NCBI GenBank assembly: GCA_003116995.1
Contig: BDSL01000041.1
Coordinates: 558,001-622,000 of the forward strand
Origin: Yamagishiella unicocca
Taxonomy: Eukaryota; Chlorophyta; Chlorophyceae; Chlamydomonadales; Volvocaceae
Length of the DNA stretch: 64,000 nucleotides
Direction: 5' to 3'
Shown here: piece by piece, positions 26,201-37,870 of the stretch
Layout of the letters: the number at the start of each line of letters is the position of its first letter
Position numbering within the stretch: the first letter of the stretch is position 1
The notes under the pieces: model-generated
What the model saw: the letters and a program-made list of their open reading frames with translations, nothing else
Told to the model about the DNA's origin: nothing
Database searches by the model: none
Translations under genes and position numbers: made by a program

Positions 26201-29200
26201 TGTCATTCACCGTGGTGCTGGTGTCTGCTGAGTCGACCGATGGGGCTTCTAACGTGGTGATCGTGCAAGACCGGGTGCGGGTGACTATCGTGGACGACGA
26301 CGACGCGGGCGTCATCGGCTTCGAGCTGCCCGAGTACGAGGTACGACCGTGGCCGATGGCCGATCGGTGCAACGGGTGCTGATTGCACGGCTACTTGTGG
26401 CTGTTGTGGCTGAATCCATTAGTCTCCTTATGTAGCAACGCCGTCTGTTACACAGCTCCCGCTTGCCAGCTGGGATGCCGTTTTTGCAGAGCCTTAAGCC
26501 GTAACAACCTTCATTTGATTCGGCGCGCTGTCGGCTGCCACTTTCACGTGTCCTCACGCGACATGTCCGTCGTGACGTCGCTGAAACCTCTTACCTCACA
26601 CCGCCATCGCTCCGCTGTCAGGTGGGCTTCAACGAGAAGAAGACGTTCGCCGAAGTAACCCTCGTCCGGCGCCGGGGAGCGGACGGTCGTGTCCAGGTGG
26701 GTGGGTGGGTAGCTTAGATACACCGAAGGCGGGCGGGTGTGCCGTCATCATCCCACTGCCATCATGCCGCTGTCATCACCCCTTGCGGTTCGTGTGTCAC
26801 GTGTACCAGAGGAGGTTCGTACACATCGCATACGTAACAGCCAAAGCGTATAAGAGTCAGCCGCGCCACAAGGGCGCCTGTTGGTGGCGGGCTTGTTGGA
26901 CGACCCTACCGGCGCTGCAGCGCGTCCGCGCCGCTGAGCTCGCGGGTGGGGCTTCCTGGCTGCTGCAGGTCGAGTTCGAAAGCCAGGACCTGAGCGCGGC
27001 AGCCGGGGTCGACTACGTGGCGGCCTCGGGCGTGATCGTGTTCGAGTCCGGAGAGAAGACGCAGACCGTGAGTGTGTACGCGTGCGCGACGTATTGCGCT
27101 CCGAAACCGGGTGCGAAAATGTCGTCCCCGGGTAGGTTGACGCACGGTGAGACATGTATATCACACGTTGTGCACGAGGAGCACCCCGCATACGTCGACG
27201 GCGCGAACGGTGTAACTGCCGCGCCATAAACCCTCCACAGCTGCACGTCAACGACTCCGCACGGCACGGCACGTTACTACCTTCACGGTTACTACTATTG
27301 TTACTAGCATGCCATGATGGTGTATTCACGTTTCCGGCAGGCGCCCCACATGATAACTTATTTATGACATGATTTATACTACAGCAGCAGCGCAGCGCGC
27401 GCCAGGCCTTCGGCGTCTGTGCCGCCTGCGCCGCGCTTTGGCGTGTGCATGTCTGCCTGTCTGTCCGTACCTAGCACCTAGGGAAACAAAACTTTGTTTT
27501 TTTTCTTCCACCGCTGCCACGCGGCCAACCCACACGCACCGCTCGGTGCCGTTCCGTTATCGTTTTCCGTTATCGGTTAGGTCCGCGTGGACCTGCTGCC
27601 CGGCATCGTGCCCGAGATGCACAAGGCGCTGAAGCTGCTGCTGAAGAACCCGGACGGCGGCGCGGAGCTAGGCAAGCGGTCCACCTGCAAGGTCACGCTG
27701 GTGCAGCGGCAGGCGACGTACAGCAAGGTAGGTGGACGGCGGGGTGGGGGCTGCTGACGCAGCGGTGGTGGGACGACCGACGGGGGTTGGCGCGTTAATG
27801 TGGTGCGGTGTGGGGTGGCGCTCACGCGCGTCGCGCTGCGACAGTGCTCAAGAGGGGCTCTACAGTGTTCTTATCATTGGCGCAAGACGACCGACGAGTC
27901 GGGAAGGGCTGAGCCTGCATGTTTGCTGGGGCTGTGATTGTAGCCGGCAGCACGTTAAGAGAGCCTGGACCTGAACGCCCTGCGTGTGCGGTTTCCAATT
28001 GCAGACGGAAACTGGCGGCCAGTCGGGGAAAGGCGACATGGTTCTGAAGGCCCTGCCCAACGGCAGCTTGAAGGTTGTTGCATCCGAGCGTGCCAGCGGG
28101 CTGGGCGCGGAAGGCGAGGAGTTCGCCCTATGGCCCGAGTGGCGCGATCAGATCATCGGGTCATTCGCCCCCGCCGAGGCAGATGAGGGCGAGACGATCG
28201 GCTGGGGGAGCCTCGTCATGCACTACATCAACATCACTTGGAAGGTGCGCCAGCTTGGGGCAGTCAGTCCGGAGGACTGGTTGCACGGCTGGATGTACGG
28301 CGTGCGCGTCACGCTGCAGGCTTCCTGGAGGCATGCGAGCGGCGGGTGGTGACGCCATGGGACCTCCGGGGGCGGTGCGAGCAGCCGTCTTCGCCCCTGC
28401 ACCGCCCCGAGCGCGTTCCGAGTGGAAACTTGAAACGCATCCTCTGACCTTGCCTCCTTGCGTCTTCTCCTCTTGGTCGATTTCACGGGCTTGCTCTCTA
28501 CCCCCGGCCCCCATCCCGCTGCCTAATGCACACAGGTGATTCTGTTCTCGGTCGTTCCACCCGGCCGCTGGCGGGGCGGCTACCCCTGCTTCATCACCGC
28601 CCTGATGTCCATCATCGGCATCGTGTACCTGGTCAATGAAGTGGGCAGCCTCTTCGGGTGCATCATTGGTGGGTGCGGGAAGCAGGGAAGGAGTCACAAG
28701 CCTGCAGCGGTGCCAAAGCCTGATAGCGCCGGGCAGATGCAGGTTGTGGTCTGGGGAAACGAGATCCGGATGCTGCGATATCGATAATGCGGGTGCCGCA
28801 ACCAGGGTGTGTATCAGTGCGCCCAGCTGACCGTGTCGTTGTGTTTAGGGTGTCCACTGCGTTGCCATTTTCCCGCACCGGCGCCTGGCTTCACAGGTTT
28901 GAAGGAGGTCATGGTTGGCGTCTCTATCATCGCGGTCGGCACCTCGCTGCCGGACACCCTCGCAAGCCGCATCGCCGCGGTTGCAGACCCAGACGCGGAC
29001 GCCGCGATCGGTAACATCACCGCCAGCAACGGCGTCAACGTGTTCCTCGGGCTGGGCCTGCCATGGGCAATCTGCTCCGTCTACTACACCATCAAGGTAG
29101 GGGCACCGTCGTCAAAACACGAGCTAGGACACACAACTAATGCCACGCATGCACCGGCGAAGTCATGGGCGTCTAGTCGCCGGCGTTCAGCACCGGCGGT

Positions 29201-29654
29201 CTCGGGCCTGCGCGTGTAGCCTTGGTTCGCGTTGCTGCCCCTGCCCAGTTCGGAGAGACGCTTCCGGACATGCTTCCCTCCGATTGCGCAGCCTAACCCG
29301 CTGCCTTGTCGTCGACAGCCTTGCTCCATGAGCAGTCTCTCCCGACAGCGCGCACGCGTGTGCTCCCCGCGTCCCGTCTCCCGTGACTCGCACTGAAGCC
29401 CTCCTGGGATGCTCCGAAACCTGCCTCGTGCTCAGGGCGAGACCTACGTGGCGCTCGGCGGTGACCTGGAGTTCGCTATCCTGCTGTACGCCATCATGGG
29501 CGGGTGCGGTATCGTCATCCTTGCCATAGCGCGCCGGTTCGGCGGTGAGTTGGGCGGATCCAAGCGTCGCCAGTATTGCATCGCCGCAGTATTCATGACG
29601 CTGTGGGTGCTGTACCTGGTCCTCTCCGGGTTGAGGGCGTACGACAATATTTGA
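23255..29654 (+). CDS. Na+/Ca2+ exchanger of the NCX family with two Calx-beta domains
   Basis: Fourteen exons: 23255-23471, 23809-23885, 24115-24207, 24321-24707, 25076-25350, 25715-25862, 26110-26340, 26622-26696, 26969-27067, 27581-27727, 28005-28244, 28536-28668, 28897-29096, 29436-29654; 846 aa, all phases consistent. TM1 is [15 protein letters not shown]. Alpha-1 repeat is [15 protein letters not shown] with [12 protein letters not shown]; alpha-2 is [17 protein letters not shown] with [18 protein letters not shown]. The Glu and Asp that carry transport in NCX1 are kept. The large loop has Calx-beta 1 (about 350-470, [25 protein letters not shown]) and Calx-beta 2 (about 475-580, [22 protein letters not shown]). 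The expected role is Ca2+ extrusion driven by Na+ (or another cation) at plasma or internal membranes, with Ca2+ sensing by Calx-beta 1. The second Calx-beta domain lacks an obvious acidic DDD cluster. Confidence 0.96.
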
Positions 29655-30033
29655 AACAAAATGTGGGTGACGAAGAAGAAAAGAGTGAGACAACGCGCGG
29701 ATAGATCGTCGTTTTTTACGCTTTTGTACGCCAAGAGTACCGGCCAGAAGGTCTCGGGTACGGCGGCGTCAGTGCTTAGGGCGGCTGCGTAGTTCGCCTG
29801 ACGGGTAGGGATGGAGGTGGGTTATATATTTTACTGTCAACTACAGTTGTGGATCAGGATGGTTTGCTCCAGCGAGCTCAGCGTCAGCGGTCCGCGTCTG
29901 CGCGCCCCCGAACTAATTGACAGCCATTGGCGACGTACTTGAGTCGGAGAGCAAGTGGCGTGTGACCCGGTCAGCCGTGATATCGATCGATGTCCGAATT
30001 AATAATTCATAAGTCATGAGACAAGGCGTGGTA

Positions 30034-30038
30034 TGTAA
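30034..30038 (+). terminator. NCX poly(A) signal TGTAA
   Basis: TGTAA lies 380 nt after the NCX stop codon, the first such signal seen in the 3' flank. Confidence 0.55.
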
Positions 30039-30713
30039 AGTACCGCGTCCTTACATGGTTAGCAGGCTGCGACACACGGCATCAGGGAGGTTGGGCTTAG
30101 GATGAGGTGCACAAGACGAAGTGCGTGCACATGCTTCCGCTGGAGGGCCCATCCGTGAAAGCCGATGGTATGACATGATGATGAGATGCGCGCGTGCTGA
30201 ACCGCGCTGCAAATACGGTAGTATGAAGGTGCATGGACAAAACACAGCAGCTGTTTTGCGTAGCTTTATTTCAAGAATTGGGTGGCATCGTCGCGCTGGT
30301 GATGTTTATTGTTACATTGGTTGTTGGTGGCGATCATTTCGTGGCCGTTGCATGCTCCAGGATGTTTTTTTAAAAAGGCGTCCGTGTTCCGCCGCCGATC
30401 GTGAATGGCAGTTATTGTAGTCCTGCCCCATTGTAGTTCGGCGTTGCGACCCATTTCCAGTTTGGTACACATTTGGCCGGGTCCGTTTGACCCATCATGC
30501 CGTGATGACTCGTGCCAGGCAGAGGCAGCCCACCTTTGAATAGCTGTCGGTGGCTGCCGTACAGTACCCTTGAGCTAAATAATTGCAGGCCATGACTGAG
30601 GGTTTGCTACAGGGTTGTAGGATGACCGCATGTGTAAAAGATCTGCAATAACCCCGGACGGTACCCAGCTGGTTGTTGCAAAGAGAAGAGCATAGTTTGC
30701 AGCATACAGTTGT

Positions 30714-30992
30714 TCAGTACATGCCAAACGGGAGTGCTTTGTCGTTATGAATAATACCGTTCTCTGGCACGTCAACCTTGCCCTTCTTCCTTCCGCGTTT
30801 ACGGAATGGACGCACCCCGACCAGTACAAAGACGGGGGTGCTACAGTTGGAGCTGATCAACGACAACACGTGACCTGCCGTGATCAGCCAGCTGCCCCGT
30901 GCCGCCCTGTAGACACCGCAATAGCAGCAGCCGCGCAGGAGCCAACACAGCTTCCCTAAACTAACAGAGCCGGGCGGTTCCGCTGCTTGCAT
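30714..30992 (-). CDS. Candidate small protein or terminal exon, unrecognised
   Basis: An ATG-started frame of 92 codons ends with a basic, non-repetitive tail (RPFRKRGRKKGKVDV, then KALPFGMY and stop). A minus-strand TGTAA lies about 400 nt downstream at 30312-30316. A GTGCGT donor-like site inside the frame means that only part may be coding. I do not recognise a family, and it may be chance. Confidence 0.22.
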   Translation of the reverse strand: MQAAEPPGSVSLGKLCWLLRGCCYCGVYRAARGSWLITAGHVLSLISSNCSTPVFVLVGVRPFRKRGRKKGKVDVPENGIIHNDKALPFGMY

Positions 30993-31190
30993 CGTTGCGG
31001 CGCTCCACTGGTTGGTCGGTTGCTGGTCTGCTAGATTGGTTGATGGTCGGTTCCAGATATGGGAGCCTCTAGCGCAAATTCCTCCTGGGGTGCTGGCTGC
31101 TGCTGGTTTGCCTCCGGACTGTCGGCTGGTGTTGCGATGGTTTGCCTTTGTGCCGGTGCACGTCGGTTTCTGCCTCTTTCATCTCCTTCA

Positions 31191-31245
31191 GTGTCAGGTG
31201 ATGTGTCCGATGGTTCTACCTTCTGGTCTGGAACCCACTGTAACC
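31191..31245 (+). repeat. Dispersed repeat copy (MCPMVLPSGLEPTVT type)
   Basis: The segment contains CCGATGGTTCTACC and GGTCTGGAACCCACTGTAAC, which recur at 37825-37870 and, diverged and inverted, at 13417-13474. The reading frame is kept between the copies. Confidence 0.8.
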
Positions 31246-31828
31246 ATTCCGCAGGGTCGATTCACTTGAGAAGTAGCCAGTATTACAGGGAACCAGTCGC
31301 CTCCCAAGCGTGGACGGACGTTTGGAAAGCCAGGCGTGAACGAAGGAGTGCATGATGGAGGAGCGAGTGGGTACCGTACATTGTCAGGCATCTCAGCCTC
31401 TCACTTCGCCTTGTAAGATGCCTAAGGAGTGCCAAGGGTTGCCCGCTCATGGGGGATTTGACACCGCGTGGCGCGAAAAAACATCAGCCAGTAGGCTCGG
31501 GTTGCTCGGGTTTGGTCGGGAATTGAAAATTTGTTCCCTGACCTCAGTTCGTAAAAACATCCTGCCAAGCTATTTTAGGCGGAGCCGTAAGCGCTTGGGT
31601 AGGCAGGGTTAGGCGTTCCGGATTGGGAGTTGGTTGTTCCTTGGAACAAGCAACCGTTTCCGCAACCGGTACTTTTAAGTATGATAAGAGTAAATCTTAT
31701 AGGCTTTGAAACGATCGGAAGTTTTACATTAAAGGGCCCCAATTTGCGTTCCTTCCTAGATGCAGTGCTGGGGATTCCGTGAACCTGAAATCCCAAGCTG
31801 TGGTCTGTATCAACACAGAATGGGGTAA

Positions 31829-34800
31829 ATGGAATCAATGAAACAGTTGAATCGGAAGGCGGCCAAAGAGGCGTTCGTGGCGGGCCTGGTTGGCAGCTCA
31901 AAGCTAGAAGTGTTTGCTATTGTGGCGACGCTTTCATTATCCATCGTAATATGTGAGTGTCTTCATGTATATCGCTTGTACTCACTTACCTCAGCGCGGG
32001 GTTGGCCTGCCCGCAGGCGAGGCAGTCAAGTTGCGTCGACCTGCGGGAGTCGGGTAGGAGACGGACCCCCTTTGCAAAAGTTACTGATCCCAAGGAATGC
32101 GTTTCTTGCATGTCCATCCTAATTGCAAATTTCCCTCAGGTTGTTGCTGGAAATGCTCCTAATTGTCTATCCGCAGTTGCTGCTTTGCACCCTCGCTTTG
32201 CCACTCTGGCCTACATGCGTATGTTATTTGCTGCTGGCATCAGCCTGCAGCCTGTGGGTAGTGGCGCGTGCCGGTCCTGTTCTGGGCAAAGACGCACCGG
32301 CTGTGGAGGACCTCGCGGGCAGGCGGAAAAGGTAGGGGTTGTGAGGACGGCCGGCGGGCCCAGGACACCACAGCACTGGGCTGTTAGGTCAACTTTTAGC
32401 GAAGCTTGGGCTGAGAGGCGCCTGGAGGGGAGAGGGAGGGGCTTGCAAGAAGCCCAATCACTATCCCATCACATCATAAAGTTATCAACGTGTTGTGCAA
32501 CGGTGCAGGCGTCACACCGCACGCAATAGCCCCGTGGCATCACCCGCCCTCACCCGCAGCCTCCTTTGCGCCCATCCCGAAACCGTATAACCCTAAACCC
32601 TAGAAATCTCCCACCTGCGCCGCGCCCATCAGCTTCGTCAGCGCCTTTCGTGGCGCGCTGATGGCCGCCACCTGCACCTGCATTTTGGCGGTGGACTTCC
32701 GTACCTTCCCGCGGCGCTACGCCAAGACGGAGGCGTACGGCACAGGTGGGGCACTGCGCAGCTGGGCAGTTCAGTCCGGCGTCTCCACGATGGTGGGTGA
32801 CCTGTGGTGAGGCGCAGGGGGGGGCGCAGAGGGCTGGCGGCTGCGCACCCAGCCATGACCACAGCCAAGCCGTCGCGTGCAGCGCACGCCACGCCCGGAC
32901 CCACGTTGAGAAGCTCGGGCCCACGTTGGGAAGCTCGGGCCCACGTCGAGTAGCTAGGGCCCACGTTGAGAAGCCGCAGCACGGAATGCGAGCTTCCCTG
33001 CTTCCGCGCTGTACGGCCTACCAGGTTACATGGACGTCGGCGTTGGCGGCGTGGTGCTGACGGCGGGCTTGGTCAGCGCCTCTGGGCTGCCGTACAAGTC
33101 CAGCGAAGCTGGCGGCGGCGCGGCGGCGGCGGCGGCGCGCTGGCGGCCGGAGCCGCTGTAAGTACTGCCGTGTGCGCGTTGGGACAGTCCTGAGGGTGGC
33201 TGGCGGCGGTATCCCCCTGGGTTGCCGCGGACGTGGAGAGACCTGGGTGGGGCTGCGAGCGGGGGTTGCAAGCGGCTGTCTTTACTGCCTGCACGCATAC
33301 CACCGCCTTGAGCGTGTACCGGTCTCTGAACTAGGGCGGACCTGGGTACCCCCGGTGGTTGGGGGTTGGGGGTTAGGGGTTGGAGCTGTCGAATGGGGGC
33401 TACGAGATGAAATCCCCGGGTATGGAAAGGGGGAGTGGTTTGCGCCTGGGGGCTGCGGGGCCCCACGTGTGCTCGATGGCGGCACTGCTGTGCGAGGAGG
33501 GGCCCGCCTCCGTCTCTGAAGCCGCTAGCTTCGTGGCTCATGCCGCCAATCCAGACATCCAGCTGTCTGATACTGTAGTCCCGGCCCCGGCTGCCTCTCA
33601 GGGGGCGACGGCTGTACGGCGGCCTACGTGGCGCCGCTGCGTGCTGGCTGCTGGGGCTGGTGCGGCTGGTGACCACGCGCGCCGTGGACTACCAGGTGTG
33701 TAGGCCTCGGTGCGGTGTGGCAGGGCACCGGCGGGCGCGATGTGTGTGCTGTGTGCGGTGTGATGGGCAGCATAGGTCAGCTGCTGGAGGTAGGCGAGCT
33801 GTGCTTTGCGAATGGAGTGGGAGGCAGCCGAGGGGCATTGCGCCCGGAGTTGAAGGGCGTGTCAGGGGTTTACGGTGCCGCATTAGGGTTTACGGTGCCG
33901 CATTAGGGTTTACGGTGCCGCATTAGGGTTTACGGTGCCGCATTAGGGTTTACGGTGCCGCATTAGGGTTTACGGTGCCACAGTAGGGTTTACGGTGCCG
34001 CATTAGGGTTTACGGTGCCACCTTAGGGTTCACGGTGCCGCATTTGGGTTTACGGTGCCGCATTAGGGTTTACCGCATTAGGGTTTATGGTGCCGTTTAT
34101 GGTGCCGCATTCGTGACGTGGTGAATCCGGCTTACGCGCCGCGACTATTGCGTCGTGTGCATGACAGCAATGTTTCATGTGCTGTGTGTGGCGAGATGCC
34201 GCCGGAGCTGGCACCACCCGCTCTCGTCTAACCATCATTTGTACGGCCCGCACCAGGCCCACGTGGGCGAGTACGGCGTGCACTGGAACTTCTTCGACAC
34301 GGTCGCTGTGGTGGCGCTGCTGGGTCAGGCAGTTGCCATACCGCCGGAGGCGCTGGCGCCGGCGGCGGTGGCGGTCACTGCGGCGCACCAGGTTGTGTTG
34401 TCTCTAGGTGGGTTAGTGGCCAGGTGCAGGCAGCGGCAGAGGGGCGGGGACATGACTGCCGAGATGCTGCGCTCATGCCCGTGATCTTGGTTGGGGAGCC
34501 GGCTAGGTATTTCCTGTCATGCCACGCGATGGTGGGTACTTGCGCACGACCGCCCTCCACCTACCGCCGCTCTCCACCTACCGCCCATCACCTACCGCCC
34601 TCCATTTCTACCGCCTTTATCTCCACCGCCCACCACCTACCGCCCACCATCTACGCCCACCATTTCTACCGCCTTTTATCTCCACTGCCCACCACCTATC
34701 GCCCACCATCTACCGCCCACCATTTCTACCGCCGCCCACCATTTCTACCGCCTTTTATCTCCACCGCCCACCTACCGCCCACCATCTACCGCCCTCCATT

Positions 34801-37014
34801 TCTACCGCCTTCTATCTCCACCGCCCACCACCTACCGCCCACCATCTACCACCCACCAGCGCAGGCGGCCTAGGCCCCTGGGTGATGTCCCCTCATCGCG
34901 GCACGGACCTGCTCAGCCTCAACAAGGAGGGCCTCGTCTCCTGCGTCGGCTTCTGGGCCCTATACCTGTGGGGCGCAGCCCTGGCGCACAGCATGCACGC
35001 GACCCTGCAGCCAGCAGTACGACACCTGCGCGCGGCGGCCACGTCAGCAGGACCCGCCGCCGTCGCCGACGGCAACGCCGCGCTCGCGGGGGGGCGTAGG
35101 GACACCGCCGCCGCCGCCGTCGCCGCTGGCGGCGCGGGCTGGCGCGCTGGTGCGGCCGCTGCCGGCCCCCTGGTGCGGTGGTGGCTGCACCTGGCGGTGT
35201 TGGATGGGGTGCTGTGGGTGGCTGTGGTGGTGCTGGAGGCCCGAGTGGAGCGGATATCTCGCAGGCAAGACGCGAATTGAAGGGCCCTGTGGGGGGGTTA
35301 CAGGAAAGAACCGGTAACCCAGTAACCCGGTAACCGGGCGCGGCATAAAAAGCGGTTACACGACCCCCGGTAACCGAAGGGGGGGAAGGTCCGTGCCCCT
35401 GTGCCTCCAAGTGCACATCTCCCGGGTTGGATACGCCCATGGATCGCGCTGCACCCGGCGCCTCGGGGGATCCGCCGCGGCTGTCACCCGGTAGTACGAC
35501 ATAGCATCGGGTACTCTTGAGCGCCACCGTCTGTGCATGTGCGCCACGTTGGTCGTTGGTCGTCAGGGGGCCCCCGCAGCGGCCCCGCCCCCCGTGCGGC
35601 GATGCGGTGTCTGCAGCCCCCCTTCCCCCAACCCCTTAACCCCTTATCGCCTCCGCGCGTCCGCAGGTCCTGCAACGCCGCCTACATCCTGTGGGTCACG
35701 GCGCAGTGCCTCGCGGGAATGCTCCCGCTGGCGCTGTGGCAGGCGCTGACGACTGCTGCGGCCGCCGGCCGGGCGCCCGGCGGCGGTGGCGGCGATAGCG
35801 GCAGTAGCGGCCGTAGCGGCGGCAACGGCAGTAGCGGCTACGCCGCTGGCCAGACCGGCATGACGGCGCCTGCATGGGGAGAGCGGGGTGCTGGTGGTGG
35901 TGGCGGCAGGAGCGACGTGGGGAGGGCCGCGAGGACATGCCACCCCGCTCCGTCGCCGCCTTCTGCTGGAGCAGCGACCGCGGTTGCGGCTACGGGCGGC
36001 CAATCGGGTCCTCGGATACTGCAGGTGGGCGGCGGGTCGGTTGGCGCGTCGGTACGGCATGCGCACCTGTTCCAACCATGCGAGCGCTGGGCCCGGGGCC
36101 CCCGTCTTTGCGGCCCCTGCCCCGCTCCCATATTGTCAGCACATTTCCCTACGCCGCGCGGGGACCTTGTTTCCGTGAGCCTAGGAGTAGCTGCCGAAAT
36201 ACGGTAGACACACGTACGACCTCCGACCTTGGATTTTCTCGACCAAGTTCTCCAGCTGCATCTCCAAACGTCTGTCCTAAACGTTTTTCCTTTCGTACAC
36301 GTGTTTTCCATGCCATTCTCCAGGCCATCAACCGCAACCAGCTGGCGGTGTTCTTGGCAGCCAACCTGCTGACCGGAGCGGTGAATCTGTCTGTGGACAC
36401 GATGCAGGTGGGGGAAGGGTGAAAACCAGGTGCAGGTGAGGGGAAGGGGGAAAACCAGGTGCAGGTGGGGGGAGGGAGGGGGTCAACTTCCGTTGCCGGT
36501 GTGTGCGATGTACGAGCACACGGGGGGCCCTCGCGCTCACTATAGGTGGCCCTGCCCGCAACCTAGGGACCCCCACAAACCTATGGGGTCTCCCAGCTGC
36601 CGTTTTTGATACCCCCGCTATTTGACCTATGTCGTGTAACCCCCCCGGTTTTTATGCCACCCATGGGGCTCCGTTTCCTGCGTCCTGTAACCCCCCGGGT
36701 TTTCTCGCCCCACCCCCGCGGACCTCCCAGGTGTCCGACTGGCCGGCCCGGGCGCTATTGGGTGAGTGGGGATGGGGATGGGTGCTGGGGGGCCGGCGAC
36801 GGAGGCGTGGAGGAAGGGAGCGGGAGGCGCTGGGAAGCCGCTCGGGGGCTGCGGCGGCTAGGGTCCTGTAGCCTCATCGCCCTGAGCTTGGACCCGCCGC
36901 GACTGGTACTTACTTAGCTTGCGTCGTTGCGGCCGGATCGCAGGCGCCTACATGACTTGCGTCTGCGGCTGGGCGCTGCTGCTGGACCTGCGGGGTTGGC
37001 GAATCAAGCTTTGA
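31829..37014 (+). CDS. PIGW: GPI-anchor inositol acyltransferase PIGW/GWT1
   Basis: Eleven exons: 31829-31956, 32140-32331, 32633-32745, 33025-33157, 33602-33695, 34257-34407, 34865-35264, 35667-36024, 36324-36407, 36731-36761, 36944-37014; 584 aa. The enzyme acylates the inositol of GlcN-PI in the ER membrane during GPI synthesis. Family blocks in order are [81 protein letters not shown] and [18 protein letters not shown]. Many hydrophobic segments fit a multispan protein. The extra length over animal PIGW comes from Ala/Gly-rich loops in exons 4, 7 and 8. Intron 7 begins GCAAGA (GC-AG), and exon 10 is only 31 nt; both are needed by the frame. Intron 1 needs a weak GTGTCT donor at 31957; the better GTGAGT at 31953 breaks the frame. 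Confidence 0.93.
33867..34110. repeat. Minisatellite with telomere-like core in PIGW intron 5
   Basis: About twelve 20-bp units (CATTAGGGTTTACGGTGCCG and variants) run head to tail. Each unit carries TTAGGGTTTA, which spans one and a half plant-type telomere repeats (TTTAGGG). The array sits wholly inside an intron and degrades towards its 3' end. Confidence 0.95.
34545..34858. repeat. Pyrimidine-rich minisatellite in PIGW intron 6
   Basis: Imperfect units built from CACCTACCGCC, CACCATCTACCGCC and CATTTCTACCGCC fill about 310 bp of the 457-nt intron and end just before the acceptor of exon 7, where they may serve as its polypyrimidine tract. Confidence 0.92.
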
Positions 37015-37071
37015 CACCACCACCGCCACCACCACCACCACCACCACCACCGCCACCACCACCACCACCAC
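37015..37071. repeat. (CAC)n microsatellite directly after the PIGW stop codon
   Basis: The trinucleotide CAC, with two CGC interruptions, starts at the base after the TGA and runs for about 57 bp into the 3' UTR. Confidence 0.95.
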
Positions 37072-37078
37072 CGGGTCA

Positions 37079-37083
37079 TGTAA
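37079..37083 (+). terminator. PIGW poly(A) signal TGTAA
   Basis: TGTAA lies 65 nt after the stop codon, just past the CAC repeat. It also forms part of the dispersed GTGTAAC-type motif described in the findings, so its role as a signal is likely but not certain. Confidence 0.5.
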
Positions 37084-37824
37084 CCGGGTATCCTCGCCGC
37101 CCCTTCCCCGGGTCTTCTCCCAATCCCACCGGGTCTTCTCGACCCCCCCCCCCCTGGGTATTCTCGCCAACACCCCAAACACCGGGTCTTCTTCCCGGGC
37201 ACCCCCGCCCCATCCCGGCCGGCCAGCGTGGGGGCGACAACAGCTACCGTTGCCCCGGGGCTTGTTACCAGCCCCCCGCCTCCACAGCTGGATGGCTCCA
37301 TGCAGTCCCAGCCTGCCAGCACACGACGTCGACATGGTGCTGGCATTGGAGGGCCAATGAAGACGAGATGCGAATGGGGGGGGTCTGTCGGTACGCGCGA
37401 TTTGCGGCCGCTGCTTGGCGCACCAAGGGAGGATGTGTTACAACAATACGTACGACACGACCCTGCACGACGTTGTTTGACTTATTTCCCGGGCTGCAGG
37501 CCCAACCGGAATACTAGATGCAAGAGGTGCTCTCACCACAAAGATGCTCTTCTCACCACAGCTAGCGGCGAGCCAGGTCCCTCCTCCCCTCCCCCCCGCA
37601 AACGGTTTTTTCAACGTACACGGGTTTTCCTCGCAAACACCCCCCCCGCCCCGCGTTTCCTTTGTCGTGTAACAAGGTCTTCTCGCGTCTCCCCCTCCTG
37701 CCGCCCCGCGCCAGCACAGTACCGACGCACTGGCTTCCTGGGCCTTGCCTCCGGCTCCCACGCAGCCACCCGTTCACCACCAGCCAGCAATAATCACAAC
37801 ACACGGTTACACAACAAAATGCCC

Positions 37825-37870
37825 GATGTGCCCGATGGTTCTACCTCTTGGTCTGGAACCCACTGTAACC
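37825..37870 (+). repeat. Dispersed repeat copy (MCPMVLPLGLEPTVT type)
   Basis: Nearly identical to 31205-31245 over CCGATGGTTCTACC and GGTCTGGAACCCACTGTAAC. It is in the same orientation and keeps the same conceptual frame. Confidence 0.82.

Larger units (their letters stand above)
30039..31828. other. Intergenic between NCX and PIGW
   Basis: This 1.8 kb holds a possible small minus-strand gene (30714-30992), one copy of a dispersed repeat (31191-31245) and the PIGW promoter. Nothing else is recognised. Confidence 0.5.

Noticed and set aside
27241..27260. An extra NCX exon after a CCACAG acceptor
   Set aside because: It would insert Leu-His between strands of Calx-beta 2; the direct join of 27067 to 27581 keeps the domain pattern without it.
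33867..34110. CRISPR-like array
   Set aside because: Units are contiguous 20-mers without unique spacers; it is a minisatellite in an intron of a eukaryotic gene.
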